DNA of 64,000 bases from Clostridium sp. OF09-36 (GCF_003481985.1 NZ_QUMD01000003.1:1-64000), one strand, 5' to 3'; counted from the first letter of the stretch, positions 29,356 to 37,305 are shown. Notes: generated by a model from the sequence alone, not told the origin. Numbers and translations: made by a program.

Positions 29356-29403
29356 AAAACACCGCCAAACACTGAAAACTCAGCATTATTTGACGGTGTT
29401 GAC
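29350..29403 (-). terminator. Intrinsic terminator after the recombinase gene / attenuator before HTH-erm(B)
   Basis: On the minus strand ACACCG-t-CAAA-...-CTGA-gttt-TCAG-...-TTTG-g-CGGTGT is followed by TTTTTT, starting 4 bases after the recombinase stop. Confidence 0.7.
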
Positions 29404-29406
29404 AAT

Positions 29407-30543
29407 TTATTTGACGGCTAATAAATCAGAAAGCCGTTGCATATTTTCTCTTTTTAAATCCATGGATGGGTGTACATAGCGATTCATTGTAATATTCACG
29501 CTGGCATGACCCAATATTTCGCTGAGACTTTTTACATCGAATCCAAGCTCTATGCACCTTGTAGCAAATGTATGACGTAACGAGTGATAATTTGCGGAGG
29601 TGATTCCGCTGTTTTTCAATACCTTCTTAAAATGATTTTGCATGGTTCTTGGTTCTAATGGATTCTGATCGCTATTGGTTAGGATGTAGCCAGTAGAAGA
29701 AGCTTTGTGTGCTGTAAGAATAGTCATTAAGCCATGGGGTACTGGAATAGTACGGATGGAGCAAGCACTTTTTGGTGTGGTAACAACAATCCTTGTCTTG
29801 TATTCACTGTTGGTTCTATCTTGGATTCTCTGGAGCGTTTGATGCACGTGGATTGTGTAATCTGAGAATGAAACATCTTCCCATCGTAACGCACAAATTT
29901 CACCTACTCTGAGACCAGTGAATAAACATACTAATATACCAATATTGCAGGAATCAAGATTAGAATACAAGTATTGGCATAATTTTTCCTGTTCAGCACG
30001 ACTCAAAACTCTCATTTCCTTCGTTTGACGTTTTATCTGTATAGATCGTGCGTCACAAGAAATGGCTTTCCCGTTTCGGGTGGCAAATTGTAAGACATTT
30101 CGAATTAGAGATAAAATATCTGAAACAGTTTTAGAGGAAAGTCCATTCTCCTTTAATCCACCAGAAACAAGGAAAAAATTACACTGCGTTTCAATAAACT
30201 CGTGTGTTATATCACGCAATTGTTTGCTTCCGAACACAGGAAGTATATACGAGCTGAGAAGATTCCTATATTTGTTGCTTGTAGATTCCTTCACTTTAGG
30301 ACATATAGCTTGAAACCATTCCATAGCAACCTGTTCAAATTGATCTGAGCTAATTTCTGGATCGACAGTGACAGAATTACTCGTGCACGAACTTTGACTG
30401 ATAAGTTTTGCCTTGACTTCTCGATATGACTTTGCATAAACATAACCGTAATTGGCTTTGCCTGTAGAAGATCGGGACTTAATGTATCTTCCTTCCCATC
30501 TGCCGTCTTTCCTTTTGTAAATATTTTCTCCTTTTCGTGCCAT
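29407..30543 (-). CDS. Tyrosine recombinase/integrase of the cargo segment
   Basis: 378 residues from ATG 30543 (MARKGENIYKRKDGRWEGRY), spaced from AAGGAGGTG. An N-terminal arm-binding domain and SAM-like core-binding domain precede the catalytic domain: Arg in FTGLRVGEICALRW, HxxR in YHSLRHTFATRC, and GHASVNITMNRYVHPS with the nucleophilic Tyr. It differs clearly from the ICE integrase at 35848. It probably mobilised, or can invert, part of the cargo block. Exact 25-bp inverted repeats lie on both sides. Confidence 0.85.
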   Translation of the reverse strand: MARKGENIYKRKDGRWEGRYIKSRSSTGKANYGYVYAKSYREVKAKLISQSSCTSNSVTVDPEISSDQFEQVAMEWFQAICPKVKESTSNKYRNLLSSYILPVFGSKQLRDITHEFIETQCNFFLVSGGLKENGLSSKTVSDILSLIRNVLQFATRNGKAISCDARSIQIKRQTKEMRVLSRAEQEKLCQYLYSNLDSCNIGILVCLFTGLRVGEICALRWEDVSFSDYTIHVHQTLQRIQDRTNSEYKTRIVVTTPKSACSIRTIPVPHGLMTILTAHKASSTGYILTNSDQNPLEPRTMQNHFKKVLKNSGITSANYHSLRHTFATRCIELGFDVKSLSEILGHASVNITMNRYVHPSMDLKRENMQRLSDLLAVK

Positions 30544-30651
30544 AAGGTACACCTCCTTCAATATGACTATAATTCTGACGGCAAATTGTGACTTTGGAAC
30601 TTTCTAAGATGGATTTTTGTGCAAAACCTCGTGTTTTATGTCCCTAACATA

Positions 30652-30680
30652 TTGACAAACAGTGCGACAATTTGTAAAAT
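30652..30680 (+). promoter_or_regulatory. Strong sigma-A-type promoter facing a terminator
   Basis: TTGACA (30652-30657), 17-bp spacer, TAAAAT (30675-30680). The start would be near 30687, only about 30 bases before a terminator hairpin, so a short RNA or an attenuated transcript for the downstream XRE gene is expected. Confidence 0.6.
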
Positions 30681-30716
30681 AAAGATATAAACTAAAAAAA
30701 ACAGAGAAGAATGCGA

Positions 30717-30748
30717 TTCGTGGAGTAATGTACTCTACGAATTTTTTA
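30717..30748 (+). terminator. Right 25-bp repeat copy, also an intrinsic terminator
   Basis: TTCGTGGAGTA-atg-TACTCTACGAA (30717-30741) followed by TTTTTTATTTT. Exact reverse complement of 29331-29355. Confidence 0.7.
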
Positions 30749-30754
30749 TTTTAA

Positions 30755-30796
30755 AGAACCTCAAGATAGCTCATATTGTCGTCTTGGGGTTCTTTT
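30755..30796. terminator. Second terminator hairpin in tandem
   Basis: AAGAACCTCAAGA pairs with TCTTGGGGTTCTT, flanked by T-rich sequence on the right and A-rich on the left, so it could act in both directions. Confidence 0.6.
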
Positions 30797-30925
30797 CATT
30801 CTATCATTTAATGCAATCTGCCTATAAAATTTTATCATATTGCATTTATAAATGCAACTTGCACCCGATGTTGGTTGTTGAGATTTTTGGTACATTTTAT
30901 AATGTATAGCAGAATCATACACAGC

Positions 30926-31303
30926 ATGGAGGTGATTGAAACGCAACCGGAAATTGATTACGTTAAGATTGGTCAGCGCATTAGAGCTGCCCGACTGGAA
31001 AAGGGTTATAGTCAGGCTGATTTGGGTGCGTTGGTTGGTTGCTCGAACAATCATATGAGCCATGTTGAAGTTGGACAGACGAAAGTTTCTTTGGCAATGC
31101 TTCTAAAACTGGCATTCGTCTTGGAAAAGAACTTTGACTATTTTTTACTGGATACCCCATATGCAAAATGCGACAGCATCATTGATAATGAGATTGCTGC
31201 AAAACTGAAAAAGTGTAATGTAACAACATTGATAACCGTAGGAAAGTTGATTGATGTCTTGATTGACCAGCAAGAGATGATAAAAAAAGCGGAGCTTGAT
31301 TGA
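30926..31303 (+). CDS. XRE family transcriptional regulator
   Basis: About 125 residues. The N-terminal HTH is KIGQRIRAARLEKGYSQADL, then GALVGCSNNHMSHVEVGQTKVS; the C-terminus is helical. ATG 30926 lies on top of a GGAGGTGA sequence, so the true start may be a non-ATG codon slightly downstream. It is expressed opposite to the recombinase and behind tandem terminators. It likely controls the adjacent mobile segment. Confidence 0.75.
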   Translation: MEVIETQPEIDYVKIGQRIRAARLEKGYSQADLGALVGCSNNHMSHVEVGQTKVSLAMLLKLAFVLEKNFDYFLLDTPYAKCDSIIDNEIAAKLKKCNVTTLITVGKLIDVLIDQQEMIKKAELD

Positions 31304-31392
31304 TATAATGAAAAAGAAGCCCATTGACGGTACAGAGTGAACTGCTATGGGGTTCTTTTTTGCAGCACAATATACTGATTCTTTAAGAAGCA

Positions 31393-31443
31393 AAAAGTCC
31401 ACCAGTCATGATGCACTACGCATCGTACTGGTGGACTTTTTCT
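31393..31443. terminator. Bidirectional terminator between convergent XRE and ImmA genes
   Basis: AAAAGTCCACCAGT pairs with ACTGGTGGACTTTTT across a 20-nt loop. T-runs on both strands serve the two converging genes. Confidence 0.8.
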
Positions 31444-31465
31444 GTAAAGATATAAAAATAGATAT

Positions 31466-32020
31466 TCATATATCGCCATAACCAATGTCGTTATCGTAGG
31501 CATGAAGATCTTCTTTCAGGAAATCTGCTTTACGAATATACATCGAATTTACCAGCTCTCCTTTTTCGTGGAGCAGGCTGAATTTGTAGTCTAATAATGC
31601 TGCCGGTACATAGAGCATTTTAGCCGTTTCAAAAAATGTGTGTTCCGAAAGGCATTCCAGGACTTTCCCATCTTCTAACAGAAGCTCCGCCGCAAAGAAG
31701 TTTGCTTCATTTTCTTCGATTGATCTATCATCAAAAACTTCCATTTCTTGAAAGCCGTGCATCATAGCGATTTTTGTATGCAGGACAGCGTGTCCTAATT
31801 CATGTGCGACTAATATACGCTCCAGGATACCGTTCACATTGTGATCTATCACGATATTCTTTTGTCTGGACTGGTAATAGAAGAAGCCCTTCAATTTCTT
31901 CTGTAAATCGTAATAGTGGATTTTGATACCTAACAGCTGACATAGCTCGTAAGGGTCTCTGGTGTGATATTTTCGCACAAGCTTATCGACAGTTTCAATG
32001 ATATGCTCTGCCGTTTTCAT
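31466..32020 (-). CDS. ImmA/IrrE family metallopeptidase
   Basis: 184 residues from ATG 32020 behind GGAGGTGAAG. The zinc motif is ERILVAHELGHAVLHTKIA, with NEANFFAAELL downstream, the ImmA/IrrE signature. In ICEBs1 ImmA cleaves the repressor ImmR to induce excision. Here it lies directly downstream of an XRE repressor gene on the same strand, the same arrangement, so it probably relieves repression of this ICE. Confidence 0.85.
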   Translation of the reverse strand: MKTAEHIIETVDKLVRKYHTRDPYELCQLLGIKIHYYDLQKKLKGFFYYQSRQKNIVIDHNVNGILERILVAHELGHAVLHTKIAMMHGFQEMEVFDDRSIEENEANFFAAELLLEDGKVLECLSEHTFFETAKMLYVPAALLDYKFSLLHEKGELVNSMYIRKADFLKEDLHAYDNDIGYGDI

Positions 32021-32071
32021 TTGCTTCACCTCCGAATCGCACACAGAAAACATATTCTGTGCTTGAGGATT

Positions 32072-32521
32072 TTACTCTTTATCTTTATGCTTTCTGTATT
32101 TCTTCGGAGTGTACTTTTCCCGTGCTGTTTTCTTAGAGTCCATATAAACTGACATAATCGCCTGGAAGAATACATCTTTTGCGTCCTCGTCCAATTCTCC
32201 ACCGGCAAACAGAGAATTTACACGACCCAACACTTCCTGAGCTTCTTTTGCTCCTTTTGAACCGAAGTTTTCCTTTGCCTCTAAAATAAACATATCCTGA
32301 TCTATATGGCTCTGGCTATCCGTTTCAGATTCGTCCAAAAGATAGGACACAGAGATATGCAGTGCTTCAGCAAGTTTTCTGATGTTGCTTTTTCTGGGGA
32401 GTGTTCCGAGCTGCTCATAGGTGTAAAGGGATCTTTCGGAAATGCCGGTCATCTGGGCAAGCTCCGTTTGAGATAGGTTCATAGCCAAACGAGCTTCTTT
32501 AATTTTTTCTCCAAATGTCAT
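32072..32521 (-). CDS. XRE family repressor (ImmR-like)
   Basis: 149 residues. The N-terminal HTH is GEKIKEARLAMNLSQTELAQ, then MTGISERSLYTYEQLGTLPR; the C-terminal half is acidic. ATG 32521 follows AAGGAAGGAT. It pairs with the ImmA-like peptidase and faces an intergenic region with four copies of an ACTTCCGAT-type box, its probable operators. Confidence 0.82.
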   Translation of the reverse strand: MTFGEKIKEARLAMNLSQTELAQMTGISERSLYTYEQLGTLPRKSNIRKLAEALHISVSYLLDESETDSQSHIDQDMFILEAKENFGSKGAKEAQEVLGRVNSLFAGGELDEDAKDVFFQAIMSVYMDSKKTAREKYTPKKYRKHKDKE

Positions 32522-32556
32522 GGTAGTATCCTTCCTTTCAAAAAATATTTATTCGT

Positions 32557-32707
32557 AACTTCCGATTATTTGTTGACAAACTTCTGGAAAATGCTATAAT
32601 AAGAATCATAACAGAAGTTTTAATTCCACTTAATTATATATCGGAACTTTTATAAAGTCAAGAACTTCCGATTTCACTTCTGTTATTTTAATCAAATATC
32701 GGAAGTT
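32557..32707. promoter_or_regulatory. Operator array for the ICE repressor
   Basis: AACTTCCGAT occurs at 32557-32566 and 32663-32672; the reverse forms ATCGGAACTT at 32640-32649 and ATCGGAAGTT at 32698-32707. An outer inverted pair TAACAGAAGT / ACTTCTGTTA lies around 32609 and 32676. The layout suggests cooperative binding and looping over the divergent promoters. Confidence 0.6.
32573..32600 (+). promoter_or_regulatory. Promoter of the rightward control operon
   Basis: TTGACA (32573-32578), 16-bp spacer, TATAAT (32595-32600), embedded among the repressor boxes. Confidence 0.65.
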
Positions 32708-32807
32708 ATAGTCATTCTTGTCCCATGGTATTTGTTTCCCTTTAGCCAAGTGACAGGAGTTAGAAAGGAATTCTTATTTTATGGATTAGGCTGAAAGGAG
32801 ATTCTGA

Positions 32808-33371
32808 ATGAGCAGATATAATACACAGGTATTAAGCAGTATTCGAATGCTTTGCCGGATGCAGAACATTGACGAGAAGGTTCTGTATGAAAGAGCAAAG
32901 CTGATTTTATCCATATATCGAGAGGTGTGCTGGTCTACCATTGATCGTGCGAATGATGTATGTGATACCCTTATTTGTACTTACGGTGACAGCTTAGATG
33001 GTGCATTGATTTATCTGGAGAACTTTGCTCCGGATGAAGCGAGAGAACGATTTGAAGAACGCATTCGCAGCTTATTTGAGACAAAGTGGATCATTGAACT
33101 GGTAGATATGGCTATGTTGAAAATCAGAGAATATCCAGATAAAGGCGCTCTGTACTGTGAGATTATCTCAAAGGCATATCTCAACCGCTTCAAGTACAGG
33201 GAATCAGAAATGCTGGAGGTTTTGAATATGGAACGCAGCACCTACTATGACCGAAAGAAAGAAGCGATACTGTTATTTGGTCTGTCACTTTGGGGAACAG
33301 CCATTCCTAAATTGAAAGATTTCCTGGAAAGTGCCCGGGAGGAAGAAGCATTGTGTTATTGTGAATGCTAA
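32808..33371 (+). CDS. Sigma-factor-like/ArpU-like regulatory protein
   Basis: 187 residues from ATG 32808 behind AAAGGAG. Helical throughout. The C-terminal part, ESEMLEVLNMERSTYYDRKK, then EAILLFGLSLWG, resembles the HTH of phage late-gene activators (ArpU/RinA-like) and small sigma-like ICE proteins. It is the first gene under the repressor-controlled promoter, so it probably activates later ICE functions. Family assignment is tentative. Confidence 0.5.
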   Translation: MSRYNTQVLSSIRMLCRMQNIDEKVLYERAKLILSIYREVCWSTIDRANDVCDTLICTYGDSLDGALIYLENFAPDEARERFEERIRSLFETKWIIELVDMAMLKIREYPDKGALYCEIISKAYLNRFKYRESEMLEVLNMERSTYYDRKKEAILLFGLSLWGTAIPKLKDFLESAREEEALCYCEC

Positions 33372-33497
33372 GACAGGATTTAGTCCGACTAAAATCCGAT
33401 GAAAATACGACGGTTCCCCTACTGAAAGTCCGACTTGTCCAGTGTTAAAATGGCTATGCTGGGAGATAGCGGCATAAAATTGAATAGAGAGAGTTAC

Positions 33498-33532
33498 GCC
33501 TCGTGCCTGTAATGGGTACGGGGCTTTTTTTA
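33498..33532 (+). terminator. Intrinsic terminator
   Basis: GCCTCGTGCC pairs with GGTACGGGGC (two wobble pairs) across 7 nt, followed by a run of T. Confidence 0.75.
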
Positions 33533-33575
33533 TACCTGCCTATTTTCCCCAATAATTAACACAAAGGCATGAACG

Positions 33576-33608
33576 AGAGCTTGGAGTAATTTACTCCGGC
33601 TCTTTTTT
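33576..33608 (+). terminator. Intrinsic terminator with GGAGTAA core
   Basis: AGAGC-tt-GGAGTAA / TTACTCC-g-GCTCT followed by a T-run. The core resembles that of the 25-bp repeats flanking the cargo recombinase. Confidence 0.65.
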
Positions 33609-33722
33609 TATGCCTGCAAGGAGGACAGGCAGATGGCAAAGGGTATTGAGAATCGGGCACGATCTCCTCCCGCTGTTTTTGATTTTGCAACTTCACAAAT
33701 TCAAAAACACGGAGGAACGAAA

Positions 33723-33938
33723 ATGTATTACGACTTGGTTGAAAGCGGAAAAAGAATTAAAGCCTTGAGAAAGGAACATGGGCTTACACAGGAACAGCTT
33801 GCGGAGCAGTTAGGTGTTGCCGCAAACACCATTGCACGAATTGAAACCGGCAACAGAGGTATCTCTATTGATTTGGCAATCGAACTGGTTGTGCGCTTTG
33901 AGACAACCCTTGATTACATATTTTTAGGTCGTGAATAA
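33723..33938 (+). CDS. XRE family regulator (short)
   Basis: 71 residues from ATG 33723, behind GGAGG. It consists of one lambda-repressor-like HTH: GKRIKALRKEHGLTQEQLAE, then QLGVAANTIARIETGNRGIS. The frame is open to ATG 33633, which also has a good AAGGAGG site and would add 30 residues. Both starts may be used, or the upstream one could be a leader. Small Cro-like regulators are usual in ICE control regions. Confidence 0.75.
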   Translation: MYYDLVESGKRIKALRKEHGLTQEQLAEQLGVAANTIARIETGNRGISIDLAIELVVRFETTLDYIFLGRE

Positions 33939-33959
33939 CCTCAAAACTATACCTACGAG

Positions 33960-34430
33960 GCAATAAAAACTTGCATGAGGAACAGGTACAATTTAGATAC
34001 AGCCAAAGAAAATCGGCTGCTTGATCCTTGAAAACTGAATACACAGTCATCGAATACGTTCCTGTTGCCGGTGCGAGAGCATCAGCCACATCAGCGGTAC
34101 GCCGAGACGTATCGGATAGAGAAACAGAACGACTTTCTTCTATAAATTAAGCGCTTGTCTCTCTCCCGATGCCAGCGATCAATACTGGCTTGTAAATATT
34201 GGGTTGCTCCCAATACGGCCATGAAAGCAACAGGATTAAAGATACTTCTCTACGGAGCTGGCGGAGAACCCGGCAGAGGTTAGATTCCTATGGAACTGAT
34301 TCGCAATCAGTCGTTCGGTGATTCCCTGAGGGCGTAAGCCTCTTTCCCAGGGGTGCGTGGCAAATATGGGACACATAGACTTTTGGACTGACTGCCTGAT
34401 TCCTTTCTGGCAGTCAGTTATTACATAGCC
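33960..34430 (+). ncRNA. Non-coding stretch with many hairpins, candidate structured RNA
   Basis: No coding frame is convincing over about 510 bases. Helices include ACTGATT-cgc-AATCAGT (about 34298-34314), ATTGGG-ttgct-CCCAAT (about 34198-34214), a long-range pairing of CGAATACGT with ACGTATCGG around 34052-34118, and CTGACTGCC / GGCAGTCAG (34388-34396 with 34409-34417) followed by TTACATAG (34421-34428). It lies just upstream of the MazF-like gene. Confidence 0.4.
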
Positions 34431-34451
34431 AACGAAAGGAGGTCATGGCAC

Positions 34452-34859
34452 ATGATGAAAGAAAATTGGGTATATTGCCGTGGTGATATTTATTGCGCCA
34501 AGCTGGACCCGGTAGTTGGGTCGGAACAAGGCGGCATCCGTCCGGTTATCGTCATTCAGAACGATACCGGTAATAAACACGCTCCCACATTGATTGTGGC
34601 AACGGTCACCACCAGAATCCATAAGAAAGCGAATATGCCGACGCACTTTGTTATTTACGACAATCCTGCATTCAAAGAAGCGTCCGTTGTTCAGCTGGAA
34701 CAGATTCGTACCATTGATAAAAGCAGGATTGATAATTACTTAGGTAAGGTAACGCCCCGTGAAATGGTAGCGATTGAGAAAGCCTTATCTGTCAGCCTGG
34801 CAATGGAACAGCTGAAAAAGCGTTCCCCAAAACATAAAGCAAAGAGAGCGAAGGAGTGA
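34452..34859 (+). CDS. PemK/MazF-family endoribonuclease-like protein
   Basis: 135 residues from ATG 34452 or 34455, behind AAAGGAGG. It shows GDIYCAKLDPVVGSEQGGIR, then PVIVIQND, and RTIDKSRIDNYLGKVTPREM, the MazF/PemK fold pattern. Such toxins cleave mRNA. No MazE-like antitoxin is adjacent; the next gene is a Xis-like HTH protein. A control role or a domesticated toxin is possible. The C-terminus is unusually basic (KKRSPKHKAKRAKE). Confidence 0.8.
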   Translation: MMKENWVYCRGDIYCAKLDPVVGSEQGGIRPVIVIQNDTGNKHAPTLIVATVTTRIHKKANMPTHFVIYDNPAFKEASVVQLEQIRTIDKSRIDNYLGKVTPREMVAIEKALSVSLAMEQLKKRSPKHKAKRAKE

Positions 34860-34865
34860 ACATAA

Positions 34866-35102
34866 ATGTTTGAAGAAAGAATCGCTGCCATGAATCAGCG
34901 CACCGAAGAAGCGATGGCTGCTAACGCAGTTCAGTTTGATAAGAGAACCTATACGGTTGATGAGATTCAGGATATTCTGGGCATCAGCAGAACCAGCGCA
35001 TACAACCTTGTGAAAAAGAAAGTTTTCCATAGCGTCCGCATCGGTGGCAGTATCAGAATCTCCAAAAAGAGTTTTGATGAGTGGTTGGATCATCAAATGT
35101 AA
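34866..35102 (+). CDS. Excisionase-like HTH protein
   Basis: 78 residues, 6 bases after the MazF-like gene. The core is a winged-helix MerR/Xis-type domain: YTVDEIQDILGISRTSAYNL, then VKKKVFHSVRIGGSIRISKK and SFDEWL. This is typical of ICE excisionases or small DNA-binding factors. Start ATG 34866 follows GAAGGAG. Confidence 0.75.
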   Translation: MFEERIAAMNQRTEEAMAANAVQFDKRTYTVDEIQDILGISRTSAYNLVKKKVFHSVRIGGSIRISKKSFDEWLDHQM

Positions 35103-35165
35103 GATTTGTCAAGGGCGTCGTACAACCCGGCGACAAACTTCAAAACATATTGAGAGTTCGATAAA

Positions 35166-35208
35166 ATGTAGCCATGACAAGAAACACATGGCTACATTTT
35201 TTACATAG
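35166..35208 (+). other. Perfect hairpin followed by TTACATAG
   Basis: ATGTAGCCATG (35166-35176) pairs exactly with CATGGCTACAT (35187-35197), then TTTTTACATAG. TTACATAGGAGG runs straight into the ribosome site of the next gene. Confidence 0.6.
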
Positions 35209-35219
35209 GAGGTTGTACG

Positions 35220-35843
35220 ATGGCGGAAATGAGAAAACGCACGAGTATGTCTGTTCTGGAAATGGGCAGGATGCTCGGTCTTGGTAAAACGGAGTCATAC
35301 TGGCTCATTAAGAAGAATTACTTCAAAACCATTCTTGTCGGCAACACCATGAGGGTGATGATCGACAGCTTTGAAGAATGGTATGCCAATCAGTTCAAAT
35401 ACCAGAAGGTCGATGGAACCCCTCCCGGCGAGGAATTGAAGAAAACTACATATTCAATGGAGGAGCTTGGACAGCGCCTTGGGCTGAAAGAAGCGACTGC
35501 TTACGAACTGGTTGCCAAAGGGCATTTTGATGTGGTCGATGTCCTGGGCAAGCGCAGAGTGACAAAGGAGAGCTTTGAAAGATGGTATGCTTCTCAAACC
35601 GATTACCGCACGGTAGAGGATCAGGAACTGGATGCAGATATTATGGCATCCACCTACGGTCTGCCGGAAATGGCAAGAATGCTTGGGGTACATCGTCAGA
35701 CCATTTACTATATCGTTGCCAATGAAGATTTTGAGCTTATCAAGGTTGGCAGGTATAAGCGAGCTACCAAAGAGAGCTTTGAAAAATGGTATCACAATCA
35801 GACCCGCTACCAGTTAGCGGAAGATAGACAGGAAAGGAGCTGA
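35220..35843 (+). CDS. Three-domain excisionase-like DNA-binding protein
   Basis: 207 residues with three tandem copies (about residues 8-60, 78-128, 145-195) of a Xis/HTH_17-like winged-helix unit. Each has a motif such as MGRMLGLGKTESYWLIKK, LGQRLGLKEATAYELVAK or MARMLGVHRQTIYYIVAN, and each ends with SFE(E/R/K)WY.NQ. Tandem fusion suggests binding to several arm sites at once. It overlaps almost directly with the integrase gene (4-bp gap), so it is probably the recombination directionality factor. Confidence 0.75.
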   Translation: MAEMRKRTSMSVLEMGRMLGLGKTESYWLIKKNYFKTILVGNTMRVMIDSFEEWYANQFKYQKVDGTPPGEELKKTTYSMEELGQRLGLKEATAYELVAKGHFDVVDVLGKRRVTKESFERWYASQTDYRTVEDQELDADIMASTYGLPEMARMLGVHRQTIYYIVANEDFELIKVGRYKRATKESFEKWYHNQTRYQLAEDRQERS

Positions 35844-35847
35844 TTAC

Positions 35848-37161
35848 ATGGCATCTATCGTTAAGAGAAAAAAGAAGTATTCTGTGGTTTATACATACAC
35901 CGATGAGAACGGCAACAAGCGTCAGAAGTGGGAAACCTTTGAAACGAATGCCGAAGCAAAGAAAAGGAAGTTGCAGGTTGAATATGAGCAGGAGTCCGGA
36001 ACCTTTATTCCCCCTTCTGCTAAAACCGTCAATGATCTTTTGGATGAGTATATGTCAATCTATGGTGTGAACACCTGGGCGATGTCTACCTATGAAAGCA
36101 GAAAGAGCCTGATTGCAAACTATATTCGTCCCCTCATCGGTGATATGAAGCTGGAGGATGTCACGCCGAGAATCATGGACAAGTATTACCGAGATTTGCT
36201 TTCTGTCAAAGCGGTTTCTTCTAAGTATGTAAAAGCCCGTACAGAATATCTGACTCCGCATACTGTCCGAGAGGTTCACAAGACATTGCGAAATGCTTTC
36301 AATCAAGCGGTCAAGTGGGAATTGATGACCAGAAACCCTGTGGAGCACGCTACGCTGCCGAAAGAAGAACACAAGACCAGGGATATCTGGACAGCAGAAG
36401 TGCTCCAGAAGGCTCTGGAAGCCTGTGACGATGATATTCTTCGTCTGGCTATTAACCTTGCCTTCTCCTGTTCCCTGCGAATGGGCGAGCTTCTGGGGCT
36501 TACCTGGGACTGTATTGACATTTCCCCCACCAGTATTGAACTTGGTCAGGCAAGCATCTTCGTTGAAAAGGAGTTGCAGAGAGTAAATCGTGAAGCGATG
36601 GCAGATCTGGACGGTAAGGACATCATGTTCAAGTTCCCACCGACCTTCGCCAGTACGCATACCGCATTGGTTCTCAAAACTCCTAAGACCAAAACAAGTG
36701 TCCGCAAGGTGTTCTTACCGAAAACCGTAGCGGAAATGTTGGTACAGCGAAAGGCTGACATCGAAGAACTGAAAGACCTTTTCGGTGACGAGTTCGTAGA
36801 CTTCAATCTGGTTTTCTGTTCTTCCAATGGCAAGCCGATTGAGGGGCAGGTTATCAACCGTGCTTTCAATAAGCTGATTGAGGAGAAGGGACTGCCGAAA
36901 GTGGTTTTCCATAGTCTCCGACATTCCAGTATCACTTACAAGCTGAAGCTGAACGGCGGCGATATGAAATCCGTTCAAGGCGATTCCGGTCATGCACAGG
37001 TCAAGATGGTAGCGGATGTTTACTCCCATATCATCGACGATGACCGCAGACTGAACGCTGAAAGAATGGAAGCTGCGTTCTACTCAGGCAGACAGGCAAC
37101 GCCTGAGCCGGTTCAACCAGCCGCAACGGAAGCTCCGCTGATGATAAAGAACTTCTTCTGA
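35848..37161 (+). CDS. int: ICE tyrosine integrase (C-terminus probably frameshifted)
   Basis: 437 residues from ATG 35848. An AP2-like arm-binding N-terminus (KKKYSVVYTYTDENGNKRQK) leads to a core-binding domain, then catalytic Arg in FSCSLRMGELLGLTW, HxxR in FHSLRHSSITY and GHAQVKMVADVYSHI with the Tyr. It catalyses integration at the tRNA-Arg site about 850 bp downstream. Restoring one C near 37135 would replace the last seven residues with an extension (DDKELLLKLLQNPEMAALLK and a short tail) to TAG 37218-37220, which looks more natural. Confidence 0.88.
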   Translation: MASIVKRKKKYSVVYTYTDENGNKRQKWETFETNAEAKKRKLQVEYEQESGTFIPPSAKTVNDLLDEYMSIYGVNTWAMSTYESRKSLIANYIRPLIGDMKLEDVTPRIMDKYYRDLLSVKAVSSKYVKARTEYLTPHTVREVHKTLRNAFNQAVKWELMTRNPVEHATLPKEEHKTRDIWTAEVLQKALEACDDDILRLAINLAFSCSLRMGELLGLTWDCIDISPTSIELGQASIFVEKELQRVNREAMADLDGKDIMFKFPPTFASTHTALVLKTPKTKTSVRKVFLPKTVAEMLVQRKADIEELKDLFGDEFVDFNLVFCSSNGKPIEGQVINRAFNKLIEEKGLPKVVFHSLRHSSITYKLKLNGGDMKSVQGDSGHAQVKMVADVYSHIIDDDRRLNAERMEAAFYSGRQATPEPVQPAATEAPLMIKNFF

Positions 37162-37227
37162 AGCTTCTGCAAAATCCGGAAATGGCAGCACTCCTGAAGT
37201 CGCTGGCAAAAACATTATAGTAACTGC

Positions 37228-37286
37228 AAGGGCAGATCCTTTTACATAGCTACAATAGCTGTAAAAGGGTCTGCCCTTATTTTTTT
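37228..37286 (+). terminator. Integrase terminator enclosing TTACATAG
   Basis: A 19-bp stem (AAGGGCAGATCCTTTTACA with TGTAAAAGGGTCTGCCCTT, one wobble pair) followed by ATTTTTTT. TTACATAG lies at the left-arm/loop boundary (37242-37249). Confidence 0.8.
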
Positions 37287-37305
37287 GTTATGGAGGTCAA
37301 CGAGT

